DNA of 64,000 bases from Pinus tabuliformis (GCA_031772625.1 CM062810.1:705720358-705784357), one strand, 5' to 3'. Numbered from the stretch's first letter, positions 32,460-44,108 are shown. Made by a program: numbers and translations. The notes: generated by a model from the sequence alone, not told the origin.

Positions 32460-33110
32460 TCCAAGTTTTGAAAATTGAACTAGATGATTAATTGGATTTC
32501 CCCTCACTATCATCTAAGTTTCAACATATGGAAGCTCATGAAGAAAATCTATAACATAAATTCCAACATGATCTATTTGATGAATGATTTTAGGAGCATC
32601 CCGGAAGCTTGAATTTAACTAATAATATCTCCTAAAATATTGTGACCCAAGATAAAAAAGTCGAACTAGATGGTCAACAATATTTCCCCTCACTATGGTC
32701 CAAGTTTTAGCTTTCGGAACCTCACAGAAGAAACATTATAGAATAAATGCCAACATGAATTGTATGATGCATTTTTAGGAGCATCCATGAAGCTCAACTT
32801 CCTCTAATCATATCCCCTAAAATATCATGACTCAAGGTCTGGATGTTGGACTAGATGAGTAGCATATTTTTCGTCACTATAGTCCAAGTTTTAGCTTCTT
32901 GAACCTCTTAGAAGATTTATAGCAGAAATTCAACATGACCTACTTAAGTATATTCAACTAATCACATTTCCTAAATTTCATGACTTTAGATTTGAAAATT
33001 CGACCAAAGGATCAATAGGGTTTCTCCTCACTATGGTCCAAGTTTTAGTTTCTGTAACTTCCCAAAAAGAAAAGTTATAGTAGAAATGGCAACATGACAT
33101 TTTTAATGAA
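32460..33110. repeat. degenerate tandem repeat, ~185-bp unit, about four copies
   Basis: 'cctcactat(g/c)gtccaagttttagcttc' recurs near 32500, 32685, 32872 and 33028. It is followed each time by 'gaacct(c)...agaag', 'aacatga', 'aggagcatcc' (first two copies) and 'taatcatat(c/t)cctaaaatat.atgac'. The spacing is 185, 187 and about 157 bp. It is non-coding and well diverged. Confidence 0.82.
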
Positions 33111-33706
33111 ATTTTTGGGTGTCTATCTTCCTCAACCACTACTATTACAAAAGAATAATACATATAAAAGCTACAACAAAATGGTATAACAATTACATTT
33201 ATGATAAATGTTTTAAAGGGTAAATTCATGTACATATAAACTTGTTAAAAAGAGAAAATATCATGCATGCCAATAAAACAAATATGCTAGAAATATTGTT
33301 AAAAAACAAATAAATATTTATCTATTGCATCTATAAAAATACTTGAAACAGAAGTAAGGTGAGCCACATTCCACCCCACCATAGGCTCAGTTGTGTTGAA
33401 ATGTTTCTTGCAGCTGACCACCCTTATGTTAGATATTGATGTCTTACGTAGAACTTAACTAAGGGGTACTTCACATACTAAGTTCATACCATATATTAAT
33501 ACTAGAAGTGAAGTCTATTTTCCTTCACACATAGAGAGAGGAAAACTCATTGATCACCCTTTCCATCTTTTACCAAGCTCAGATTTCGGAAAATATCATG
33601 TAGGTATGCATAACACAAGGGAATCCTTCTCTAATCTATGTATCCCCTTGTCCCTCCCCTCTTTAGTGATATATGTTCCACACACATGCAAGACCATTAT
33701 CACTCA
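33111..33706. other. spacer, no gene
   Basis: No recognisable coding or repeat signal. Confidence 0.5.
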
Positions 33707-33910
33707 GCCCCAAGGGTTAGCTCAGTTGGTCAAAATCAGTGCCTCGCCATCGGGAGGTCACAGGGTCCATTCTCCTTGAAGCCCTTGGGGTTAGGCCTTG
33801 TTAGTGGGCCACGGGGCTAGATTCCCTTTGGGGTCAATCAACCCAGATTTTTCCATGGACGTAGCGCCACCCATTGACCAAGGTGTCCGTGAACCACATC
33901 AAAAAAAAAA
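33707..33910 (+). mobile_element. tRNA-derived SINE
   Basis: The head has a tRNA-like RNA polymerase III promoter: box A TTAGCTCAGTTGG at 33717-33729 and a box B-like GGTCACAGGGTCC at 33756-33768, about 30 bp apart. An unrelated body of about 130 bp follows, with an A10 tail at 33901-33910. The flanks ATTATCACTC (33697-33706) and ATTGTCAGTC (33916-33925) may be a decayed target duplication. It resembles Au-type plant SINEs in the head; the family assignment is inference. Confidence 0.78.
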
Positions 33911-36135
33911 TGACAATTGTCAGTCTTCAAAGCCATCTAGTCTAAAGAAACATCATTGCAACATATTCATTTTTTATTACACAAGTTAACGCCAATTCTC
34001 ATTCCAATTCAAATTTATAAGTGGGAGAGAAAGATGTATGAGATAGTAATAGAAGAGAGAAAATCTAGAAGCTTAAGAACCAACAAGAAGAACCCATTTA
34101 TTTCTCCTCCCTCTTATTTTTATAATCACACATTGACCCTTCATATTCCCAACCTTTCAAGTTATTGGGAAGACTAACCATCAAATCAAAGGGAAATATT
34201 CACCCAAGGTATATTTTTCCTCTTTAATTCAATTTTTTCCCCTTCCCAAGTCATCATAATCTATTGGTTGTCCCTTTTCTTCATCTCTAACTTTTTTATT
34301 AATAAAAATATGTGTTACATCATATAATAAAGTTTGACATCATCGCATTAATGTTGGAACCCAAACATTATATGTTCTTAATTATATTATAAAATTTGGC
34401 ATAATGAAATGGGTTTCACAATCTATAAATTTGAAGTTATTTGTTATATAATTATTGGACAACAAAGTTAGCCCTACAATAGAATAATTTTGATCTTGGT
34501 TCAAATAGTTTTAGCCTCACGACCTTTGCAAAATGAAAAACTACCAATATTCTTTTTCCTTGAGATGATTTGTTGAATGTAATTATTGGCTACATCTTCC
34601 AACTGTTTGGTTGTGTACTTAGTCAATAGTTTTGGTAGTGTACTGAATTCAATGCATAATTTGTAGTTTGCAACAATGAGTTAGACCATATCAAACAAGG
34701 TTTTAGATTGAGTCAAAAAATAGTGTTGTATATTATCTATATAACCAGTTTCTGTTGTGGTGTGGAAAAGTAGTATATTAATGTGAGAAGAGCTTTGTGT
34801 TCCATTGGTTTTTCAATATGGGTAACTATGTGTTTTACTACATGTTTTTCACTCTTCAACTTAAAATATAGAACAATATTAAAGTTGTAGCTGAATTCAT
34901 CAAGCTAAAGAGAACCTATAAAATGGGAGGTCATGTTAAAGATTTTTTTATTATTGGATTTTTTAGGCTTGTTTGGACTTGATTCATAGATCTACATAGT
35001 CCATGGCTATGGTTTCATAGCTTCCATTGATTATTTTTCTAGGGGCCTCTATTTTTTTTGTAATCGTTGATAAAGAATTGTCAAGAGAGGAGAAATAACT
35101 AAGTTTTGCAATGGAGAAGCGACGGGTCACCAAAATCCTAAGTCACCCTCGTTCAGTTTCATAATGAAGAAGCCCCACACAAGTAATTTTGCAACCTACG
35201 TTGTGTTAAGAGACCCAAAATAGATTTGTAGCTCGATATCACTATCAAGAGAGTGGCATAGTTTGATCTTGTCGTCGAGAGAAGGACAAACCATTATATA
35301 ATATAGAAAAAACAAAAAGTGAAAAAAATTCCTAAATTCCAAACCCATAAAGCTTCTTGTTATATGGAATCTATGACTATGGATAGAAGTATCTTCCCTA
35401 GACCTAGTGGCCTAGTCTAGAACAATAGAAGTCAAAGACTATAATGTTTTCCTTAGAAGAAATGGAGAATGGAAAGATGCTTTCTTGTGATCCGTCACTA
35501 GCTCTTCTCTCCTCTTTGCTTATAAGCTCCAACCGTAGCTCTGGTCTCTATACTTATAACCTGCACAAACAAACAACACAAGAAAAATATCTACGACATC
35601 TATGTAGCATTATCCAATCATTATATTCAATGGATCAACATAGCATTGAAATATATGAATGTAAACATAACATAACACATATAGGAAAATCATATACTCT
35701 TTGTATTAATATGAAAGGGAGAGAGTTTACAGCCAAAAGTGGAAGTTGATCTTGTAGACATCTCCCTAAGTTGAATTGTCCTTCCTTACCACAATGTCCA
35801 CCTCAATATCACCCTAATGCTTGGGAATGATGACTATCCTATGATCAAAACAATAGCATAAGGGTATGATTAGTCTCCAAAATCTAACCCCTAGCTTGTG
35901 GATGGCAGCAGATATATAGGAGAGGATGGTAATTTAGGAATTCTTATCCATTTACCAATCTGGGCTTGAGATCCACTCTGGATGGGAGGATGAGCTCAAG
36001 GGATAAGAGGTGAAATATGCAAGGTAGGATGAGATAGGATTCAAAGTTCTTATCCAAGTTAAATGGTTGTAACAACTCCTAGAAGATTCTACAAAAGGAA
36101 TCTTTGGGATTATTTTTATTTTTCTCGAATTTCTA
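33911..36135. other. spacer, no gene recognised
   Basis: Frames at 35444-35749 and similar show no known domain. The sequence next to 36135 continues on the far side of the tandem array at 45491. Confidence 0.5.
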
Positions 36136-36140
36136 AAATC

Positions 36141-37455
36141 TGTTGGAAATAATACTGAGAGGGGGGGTGAATCAGTATTATCAGATCAATAAAACCTTTT
36201 CAATTTTATACTCAGAAACATATACGCGACTTCAGTTAAGTGAACCCGCGTGTACACGCGACTGTGTCTAAAGCAACTAGCGTATATGCAGATATCTTAT
36301 GATTCAGTTAATCTTATCTTCAGTAAATGCATCAGAACATTATTAAGCAATTTAGCAGTAAACAGGTGCAGTATAACAGAACAGAACATCACACAAGAGC
36401 CACACACATGAACACCATGATATAAGGTGGAAACCCAATGTGGGTGAAAACCACCTGCTGCAATTCGTCTCTTTCTTCTTTAATGAGAAACTTCTTTTAC
36501 AATATACTGGTGCAGTCCTTTACCAGTATGCAGGCTACAACCTGCAGAGGGCTACAACCCTCTCTCTTGTTTTCCAACTACTTTTGGAAGGGAGCTACAA
36601 CCCCCTCAGCTCTTGTACTAGCTGATCCATTTACTAGTACGTAGGTGCTGACCCTACAACCTTCAGGGACCACGTTTCATCAATTTTCAGACTGGATCCA
36701 AGAGTACAAAGCAAACATTACCGCAATACAATCATCAACTTATACTTGCATCATAATTCATTAAACAACCCAATACCGAATCACTGAAACCTTGTCATCA
36801 AGAACACAGAACCCAAACCAGAATCTAGAACTCTGCAACAACCACCAGAATCAGCAACAACCTGAAATATCAACCCTTATCATGCATACGCTACTTCACT
36901 GTACCAAAACCGCGTGTATACGCGCTTTCTCCAAAGGCAACCCGCGTGCAGATCTAGAAATGATTACTTCTGCCTTTGCTGTCAGATCCGACCCTTGCCA
37001 AGCGTCCCGAACAGATAACCAGCAATACCAGATCCTCTCACTGCGTCAGACACCCACACACCCTTACTCTTTGCCTAGTGATCTTCTCCTTATATAGCCT
37101 TAGGCCTTGTTCAATACCAAGAGCCAAAACCATAGAAACACAATACCATCAACTTCAAAACTAGGGATCGACACGCCCGTCGAGATACAATGGTCCGAAA
37201 CCATAGGCACAACTTCCAAGGACTAACCGCCATGGACCAAAGGTGCTTTTCCACATACACGCGCTTTTTCTGAAGCCAACCTGCGTGTACACGCGACTTG
37301 TGCTTAACAAACCTGCGTGTATGAACTTCCTTGGCAAGCTGTACTAGGATCTGTCTTCTGAGTAAGTTGCCATCACCTGAACCAACTTCTGAGTATCTGT
37401 ACCAACCTCTGAGTGAGTTGCCATCAAGGACAACACTTGAATCATAATGCCAACA
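36141..37455 (-). repeat. LTR A (outer 3' LTR)
   Basis: It differs from LTRs B and C at one site near 36787 (T against C). It shares A near 36376 and C near 37163 with LTR C. It holds several palindromic CGCGTRTAYACGCG-type motifs. Confidence 0.95.
37090..37097 (-). promoter_or_regulatory. TATA box in the LTR (also 41105-41112 and 45120-45127)
   Basis: CTATATAA on the minus strand lies about 360 bp from the LTR's transcription-proximal end. The three LTRs carry it identically. Palindromic CGCG motifs lie about 160-230 bp upstream of it. Confidence 0.65.
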
Positions 37456-37467
37456 ATCTCCCCCTTT
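37456..37467 (-). other. polypurine tract, left unit (right unit 41471-41482)
   Basis: AAAGGGGGAGAT on the minus strand abuts the 3' LTR. Six further similar tracts follow within the next 640 bp of the internal region. Confidence 0.88.
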
Positions 37468-38236
37468 GGACTTGATGGCAACCACTACACCAAGTCACTC
37501 TCCCCCTTTGACATCAAGGGCAAAGGGCGGACCAAGATATTCTCTTCTTTGGTATACCTTCTGCTGTCCATACTCCCCCTGAGTACTTGCTGAAATCTCC
37601 AACTATGCTCCCCCTTTGTGTATGCCAAAGTGTACCAATCTATCCATCCTGCTCTTGCTGAATTGTGCTGTTCATGCTCCCCTTGACTGTAGGCAAGATC
37701 TGCAAAAGATGTTCTTCAAGAAGAACAAGGACTTATACATTATAGAAGACCTTCCTATCACCAAAAGACTCAACATACATTCATCATTCATCCCAGGCAT
37801 AGTGGGGAAACCAACATAGGCCGTTACATGACCTTGACACCATAAAAGAGATATCACAAGAGATACATGACATAGAGACGAAATATCTAGACCAAGACTT
37901 ATGAAAGCCACCAACAGCATCATGATATAAGCATCAGCCTGCAATACCATTCCTAAACAGTAAGATGTATCACTTATCTTCATAGACTTTATCAACAACT
38001 TCTAACCATAATGCCAACAATGCATTATTTGAAGAATATTCTCCCCCTGAGTGTGAGCCAACCATGTCTGAACCATTTCCTGAGTCTGTTCTGCTCCCCC
38101 TGAGCCTGAGCCAACCATGACTGAACCTGGGTCTGTTCTGCTGCCCTTTCTCCATATAACCATCTGTTCTGCTGCCCTTTCTCCATATACGCGACTTTGC
38201 AGCATGTAACTCGCGTATATACGCGACTTGTCTTCA
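37468..38236 (-). other. non-coding region between gag and 3' LTR with repeated polypurine tracts
   Basis: Besides the terminal tract, AGGGGGAG-type runs (minus strand) occur near 37501, 37574, 37609, 37677 (shorter), 38042 and 38094. Two palindromic ACGCG motifs lie at 38185-38228. The same layout is repeated at 41483-42251 in the second unit. No ORF of note. Confidence 0.8.
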
Positions 38237-40093
38237 TTATCTCAGCGTATGCAAGATGGAATACTGAATCTCATCACTTTCAGATTCCCCTGTGTCTGTT
38301 ATGTCAGCTGACTGAGTTGTCCCACACCTTTCTGTCTCTGTCTTCTTCAATTCCTGCAACTGTGATGATGTATGGTCCCCTTGTCTTGAATTTTGAAATC
38401 TGCTTCTGCATTCCCTTGCTTTATGCCCATAGTTGTTGCATGTATAACACCTTATATTTTTCATGTTCCTTCTATCACAATCAATTGCTTTGTGTCCATA
38501 TGCATTACAGGCAAAGCAATACCCTCTGAAATACCTGGGATGAGATGATCTTTCTTGAACCATTCTACTTCTGCATCTGGCTGCAACATGTCCAAGATTA
38601 TGACATACATAACATTCAACTTTATTCAGCGGAGGAAATAATCGTCTATCACGTCCATAGTTAGGAGTAAAGGATCTTCCTTGAGGAATTTCTTTTCTTG
38701 GTTGTTCCTTGAGCATTTCAGATTTCTCATTAGAGTTTCTTGTCTCACCTTGTGAACTAGATTCACCTTCAACATATTCATGAAAACCAAGACCAGTCTT
38801 GATAGCAGGAGATCTTTGACTATTAAGAATATCATCCAAGACTTTAGAACTATCTTGAAATCGTAAAAGCTTATCCTTTTCTTCTAGTTTACCTTTCAAG
38901 ATATTTACCTCAACTTGATGTTGTTCTTCCTTTTTCAGATACTGCTTCCTTAGGTCTTCTTCAACTTTTCTCCCTTCTTCTACTTGTCGCTTTAGTTTGA
39001 TCACTTCATGTTCTTGATCTTCAAGATCTTCTTTTAGAGAGAGGATCTTTGATTCAAGTCTCTGAATAGTTGTGCTCTGATCTTTTGCTATATCCTGCAA
39101 TTTCTCCCTTACCCTGGTTTCTGTTTCCAATAGTTCTTTTAATTTGGCAGCTTCTTCAGTTTCTGCATTCTTCTCTTCATGTGCCATGAGACTTTTAATA
39201 TCCTCACTATCATTGGATGAAGCATTCTTCTTCTTGTGCGCCATGAGACTTCTAATATCTTCACTATCATTAAATGAACTTTTAATATGGGAATAATAGC
39301 TTCTACCATCTTCTTCATATATCCTTTCTTTGTTATGAGGACATCTAGCAGCATAGTGACCAACTCTACCACATAGAAAACATTTGAAAGGCAGCTTATC
39401 TTTGAACCGTCCAGTTCCCCGTTCAAGATTCTTGACAAAATTTACCTCATCTTCTTCCTCTGACACTTCGAATGCGGCCTCTGGTGGTACCTCTAGTCGC
39501 ATTTCAAAAGCAGTTAAGATCCCGTGAAGCTGTGACATGGTAATTTTTCGCACATTCTCCTTTTCTTCTATGGCAGATACTTTAGAATCAAATTTAGTAG
39601 ACAGAGATCTCAAAACCTTTTGAACTAAGACAACTTCCTCAAATTCTTCACCCAGATCCCTCATACAATTCACAATCTCATCCATACGCAGGAAATAATT
39701 AGCTACGCTTTCATTACTTCGCATCTTAAGAGTTTCATACCGGATTCTGAGAGTTTGAAGCTTCGCTATTTTTACCTGATCATCTCCTTCGTAGCTTGTA
39801 ATGATTTTGTCCCATATTTCCTTAGCTGATTTGAGATGCATGATCTTCATAAATTCTGATTGAGTCAAAGTACTCAATAGGACATTAACTACTTTGGCAT
39901 TGAGCTCATATTGCTTTTTCTCTGCTGGATCTGTAGGAGTTGCTGATGGGAATTTGTATCCTCCTTCTATGAGTCCCCAAACTTCTGCTCCAAGAGACTG
40001 TAGATATGCAGTGGTTCTTATCTTCCAGTGAGTAAAATTGTTCCCGTCAAAGACTGGTGGCCTGATGTGTGCCTCTCTTTCTGGATTAGCCAT
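38237..40093 (-). CDS. Gag of the left unit, four zinc knuckles and a coiled coil
   Basis: An intact 618-codon frame starting MANPEREAH, 62 bp downstream of the LTR and past the primer site. Residues 1-220 form a Copia capsid (DUF4219/UBN2 type: PPVFDGNNFTHWK, AKEIWDKIITSYEG, LRSLSTKFDSKVSAI). One CX2CX4HX4C knuckle lies at about 236-249, then a small tandem duplication of NDSEDI(R/K)SLMAH. A long heptad-rich coiled coil spans about 308-411, and three more knuckles lie at about 493-506, 526-539 and 548-561. The acidic tail ends at residue 618. Gag would package element RNA into cytoplasmic particles; pol must come from another element. A large multi-knuckle Gag is a Sirevirus-like trait. Confidence 0.92.
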   Translation of the reverse strand: MANPEREAHIRPPVFDGNNFTHWKIRTTAYLQSLGAEVWGLIEGGYKFPSATPTDPAEKKQYELNAKVVNVLLSTLTQSEFMKIMHLKSAKEIWDKIITSYEGDDQVKIAKLQTLRIRYETLKMRSNESVANYFLRMDEIVNCMRDLGEEFEEVVLVQKVLRSLSTKFDSKVSAIEEKENVRKITMSQLHGILTAFEMRLEVPPEAAFEVSEEEDEVNFVKNLERGTGRFKDKLPFKCFLCGRVGHYAARCPHNKERIYEEDGRSYYSHIKSSFNDSEDIRSLMAHKKKNASSNDSEDIKSLMAHEEKNAETEEAAKLKELLETETRVREKLQDIAKDQSTTIQRLESKILSLKEDLEDQEHEVIKLKRQVEEGRKVEEDLRKQYLKKEEQHQVEVNILKGKLEEKDKLLRFQDSSKVLDDILNSQRSPAIKTGLGFHEYVEGESSSQGETRNSNEKSEMLKEQPRKEIPQGRSFTPNYGRDRRLFPPLNKVECYVCHNLGHVAARCRSRMVQERSSHPRYFRGYCFACNAYGHKAIDCDRRNMKNIRCYTCNNYGHKARECRSRFQNSRQGDHTSSQLQELKKTETERCGTTQSADITDTGESESDEIQYSILHTLR

Positions 40094-40141
40094 TTTGATG
40101 GATCTTTTCCTTCAAGCGATCAAGCTTCCTCTGAAGGACCT

Positions 40142-40153
40142 GCTCTGATACCA
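40142..40153 (-). other. primer binding site, left unit (right unit 44157-44168)
   Basis: TGGTATCAGAGC on the minus strand, two bases inside the 5' LTR end, complementary to initiator-Met tRNA. Confidence 0.9.
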
Positions 40154-40155
40154 AT

Positions 40156-41470
40156 TGTTGGAAATAATACTGAGAGGGGGGGTGAATCAGTATTATCAGA
40201 TCAATAAAACCTTTTCAATTTTATACTCAGAAACATATACGCGACTTCAGTTAAGTGAACCCGCGTGTACACGCGACTGTGTCTAAAGCAACTAGCGTAT
40301 ATGCAGATATCTTATGATTCAGTTAATCTTATCTTCAGTAAATGCATCAGAACATTATTAAGCAATTTAGCAGTAAACAGGTGCAGTATAACAGAACCGA
40401 ACATCACACAAGAGCCACACACATGAACACCATGATATAAGGTGGAAACCCAATGTGGGTGAAAACCACCTGCTGCAATTCGTCTCTTTCTTCTTTAATG
40501 AGAAACTTCTTTTACAATATACTGGTGCAGTCCTTTACCAGTATGCAGGCTACAACCTGCAGAGGGCTACAACCCTCTCTCTTGTTTTCCAACTACTTTT
40601 GGAAGGGAGCTACAACCCCCTCAGCTCTTGTACTAGCTGATCCATTTACTAGTACGTAGGTGCTGACCCTACAACCTTCAGGGACCACGTTTCATCAATT
40701 TTCAGACTGGATCCAAGAGTACAAAGCAAACATTACCGCAATACAATCATCAACTTATACTTGCATCATAATTCATTAAACAACCCAATACCGAATCACT
40801 GAAACCCTGTCATCAAGAACACAGAACCCAAACCAGAATCTAGAACTCTGCAACAACCACCAGAATCAGCAACAACCTGAAATATCAACCCTTATCATGC
40901 ATACGCTACTTCACTGTACCAAAACCGCGTGTATACGCGCTTTCTCCAAAGGCAACCCGCGTGCAGATCTAGAAATGATTACTTCTGCCTTTGCTGTCAG
41001 ATCCGACCCTTGCCAAGCGTCCCGAACAGATAACCAGCAATACCAGATCCTCTCACTGCGTCAGACACCCACACACCCTTACTCTTTGCCTAGTGATCTT
41101 CTCCTTATATAGCCTTAGGCCTTGTTCAATACCAAGAGCCAAAACCATAGAAACACAATACCATCAACTTCAAAATTAGGGATCGACACGCCCGTCGAGA
41201 TACAATGGTCCGAAACCATAGGCACAACTTCCAAGGACTAACCGCCATGGACCAAAGGTGCTTTTCCACATACACGCGCTTTTTCTGAAGCCAACCTGCG
41301 TGTACACGCGACTTGTGCTTAACAAACCTGCGTGTATGAACTTCCTTGGCAAGCTGTACTAGGATCTGTCTTCTGAGTAAGTTGCCATCACCTGAACCAA
41401 CTTCTGAGTATCTGTACCAACCTCTGAGTGAGTTGCCATCAAGGACAACACTTGAATCATAATGCCAACA
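40156..41470 (-). repeat. LTR B (shared middle LTR)
   Basis: It serves as 5' LTR of the left unit and 3' LTR of the right unit. Private variants: C near 40391 and T near 41178. Confidence 0.95.
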
Positions 41471-42251
41471 ATCTCCCCCTTTGGACTTGATGGCAACCAC
41501 TACACCAAGTCACTCTCCCCCTTTGACATCAAGGGCAAAGGGCGGACCAAGATATTCTCTTCTTTGGTATACCTTCTGCTGTCCATACTCCCCCTGAGTA
41601 CTTGCTGAAATCTCCAACTATGCTCCCCCTTTGTGTATGCCAAAGTGTACCAATCTATCCATCCTGCTCTTGCTGAATTGTGCTGTTCATGCTCCCCTTG
41701 ACTGTAGGCAAGATCTGCAAAAGATGTTCTTCAAGAAGAACAAGGACTTATACATTATAGAAGACCTTCCTATCACCAAAAGACTCAACATACATTCATC
41801 ATTCATCCCAGGCATAGTGGGGAAACCAACATAGGCCGTTACATGACCTTGACACCATAAAAGAGATATCACAAGAGATACATGACATAGAGACGAAATA
41901 TCTAGACCAAGACTTATGAAAGCCACCAACAGCATCATGATATAAGCATCAGCCTGCAATACCATTCCTAAACAGTAAGATGTATCACTTATCTTCATAG
42001 ACTTTATCAACAACTTCTAACCATAATGCCAACAATGCATTATTTGAAGAATATTCTCCCCCTGAGTGTGAGCCAACCATGTCTGAACCATTTCCTGAGT
42101 CTGTTCTGCTCCCCCTGAGCCTGAGCCAACCATGACTGAACCTGGGTCTGTTCTGCTGCCCTTTCTCCATATAACCATCTGTTCTGCTGCCCTTTCTCCA
42201 TATACGCGACTTTGCAGCATGTAACTCGCGTATATACGCGACTTGTCTTCA

Positions 42252-44108
42252 TTATCTCAGCGTATGCAAGATGGAATACTGAATCTCATCACTTTCAGAT
42301 TCCCCTGTGTCTGTTATGTCAGCTGACTGAGTTGTCCCACACCTTTCTGTCTCTGTCTTCTTCAATTCCTGCAACTGTGATGATGTATGGTCCCCTTGTC
42401 TTGAATTTTGAAATCTGCTTCTGCATTCCCTTGCTTTATGCCCATAGTTGTTGCATGTATAACACCTTATATTTTTCATGTTCCTTCTATCACAATCAAT
42501 TGCTTTGTGTCCATATGCATTACAGGCAAAGCAATACCCTCTGAAATACCTGGGATGAGATGATCTTTCTTGAACCATTCTACTTCTGCATCTGGCTGCA
42601 ACATGTCCAAGATTATGACATACATAACATTCAACTTTATTCAGCGGAGGAAATAATCGTCTATCACGTCCATAGTTAGGAGTAAAGGATCTTCCTTGAG
42701 GAATTTCTTTTCTTGGTTGTTCCTTGAGCATTTCAGATTTCTCATTAGAGTTTCTTGTCTCACCTTGTGAACTAGATTCACCTTCAACATATTCATGAAA
42801 ACCAAGACCAGTCTTGATAGCAGGAGATCTTTGACTATTAAGAATATCATCCAAGACTTTAGAACTATCTTGAAATCGTAAAAGCTTATCCTTTTCTTCT
42901 AGTTTACCTTTCAAGATATTTACCTCAACTTGATGTTGTTCTTCCTTTTTCAGATACTGCTTCCTTAGGTCTTCTTCAACTTTTCTCCCTTCTTCTACTT
43001 GTCGCTTTAGTTTGATCACTTCATGTTCTTGATCTTCAAGATCTTCTTTTAGAGAGAGGATCTTTGATTCAAGTCTCTGAATAGTTGTGCTCTGATCTTT
43101 TGCTATATCCTGCAATTTCTCCCTTACCCTGGTTTCTGTTTCCAATAGTTCTTTTAATTTGGCAGCTTCTTCAGTTTCTGCATTCTTCTCTTCATGTGCC
43201 ATGAGACTTTTAATATCCTCACTATCATTGGATGAAGCATTCTTCTTCTTGTGCGCCATGAGACTTCTAATATCTTCACTATCATTAAATGAACTTTTAA
43301 TATGGGAATAATAGCTTCTACCATCTTCTTCATATATCCTTTCTTTGTTATGAGGACATCTAGCAGCATAGTGACCAACTCTACCACATAGAAAACATTT
43401 GAAAGGCAGCTTATCTTTGAACCGTCCAGTTCCCCGTTCAAGATTCTTGACAAAATTTACCTCATCTTCTTCCTCTGACACTTCGAATGCGGCCTCTGGT
43501 GGTACCTCTAGTCGCATTTCAAAAGCAGTTAAGATCCCGTGAAGCTGTGACATGGTAATTTTTCGCACATTCTCCTTTTCTTCTATGGCAGATACTTTAG
43601 AATCAAATTTAGTAGACAGAGATCTCAAAACCTTTTGAACTAAGACAACTTCCTCAAATTCTTCACCCAGATCCCTCATACAATTCACAATCTCATCCAT
43701 ACGCAGGAAATAATTAGCTACGCTTTCATTACTTCGCATCTTAAGAGTTTCATACCGGATTCTGAGAGTTTGAAGCTTCGCTATTTTTACCTGATCATCT
43801 CCTTCGTAGCTTGTAATGATTTTGTCCCATATTTCCTTAGCTGATTTGAGATGCATGATCTTCATAAATTCTGATTGAGTCAAAGTACTCAATAGGACAT
43901 TAACTACTTTGGCATTGAGCTCATATTGCTTTTTCTCTGCTGGATCTGTAGGAGTTGCTGATGGGAATTTGTATCCTCCTTCTATGAGTCCCCAAACTTC
44001 TGCTCCAAGAGACTGTAGATATGCAGTGGTTCTTATCTTCCAGTGAGTAAAATTGTTCCCGTCAAAGACTGGTGGCCTGATGTGTGCCTCTCTTTCTGGA
44101 TTAGCCAT
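42252..44108 (-). CDS. Gag of the right unit (identical copy)
   Basis: It encodes the same 618-residue protein as 38237-40093, with the same capsid, coiled coil and four knuckles. I see no amino-acid difference, which implies that the array duplication is very recent. It is driven by LTR C, whereas the left copy is driven by the middle LTR. Confidence 0.92.
   Translation of the reverse strand: MANPEREAHIRPPVFDGNNFTHWKIRTTAYLQSLGAEVWGLIEGGYKFPSATPTDPAEKKQYELNAKVVNVLLSTLTQSEFMKIMHLKSAKEIWDKIITSYEGDDQVKIAKLQTLRIRYETLKMRSNESVANYFLRMDEIVNCMRDLGEEFEEVVLVQKVLRSLSTKFDSKVSAIEEKENVRKITMSQLHGILTAFEMRLEVPPEAAFEVSEEEDEVNFVKNLERGTGRFKDKLPFKCFLCGRVGHYAARCPHNKERIYEEDGRSYYSHIKSSFNDSEDIRSLMAHKKKNASSNDSEDIKSLMAHEEKNAETEEAAKLKELLETETRVREKLQDIAKDQSTTIQRLESKILSLKEDLEDQEHEVIKLKRQVEEGRKVEEDLRKQYLKKEEQHQVEVNILKGKLEEKDKLLRFQDSSKVLDDILNSQRSPAIKTGLGFHEYVEGESSSQGETRNSNEKSEMLKEQPRKEIPQGRSFTPNYGRDRRLFPPLNKVECYVCHNLGHVAARCRSRMVQERSSHPRYFRGYCFACNAYGHKAIDCDRRNMKNIRCYTCNNYGHKARECRSRFQNSRQGDHTSSQLQELKKTETERCGTTQSADITDTGESESDEIQYSILHTLR

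Noticed and set aside
32460-33110. CRISPR-like or regular spaced array
   Set aside because: The units are long, diverged and contiguous, with no short repeat/spacer structure, in a plant nuclear context.
33710-33780. tRNA gene
   Set aside because: Box A and box B are present, but the acceptor stem does not close and the unit continues into a SINE body with a poly(A) tail.
36438-37485. ORFs inside the LTRs of the tandem array (repeated at +4015 and +8030)
   Set aside because: They lie in LTR sequence, mostly on the strand opposite to the element, and have no domains. Their repetition only reflects the array.
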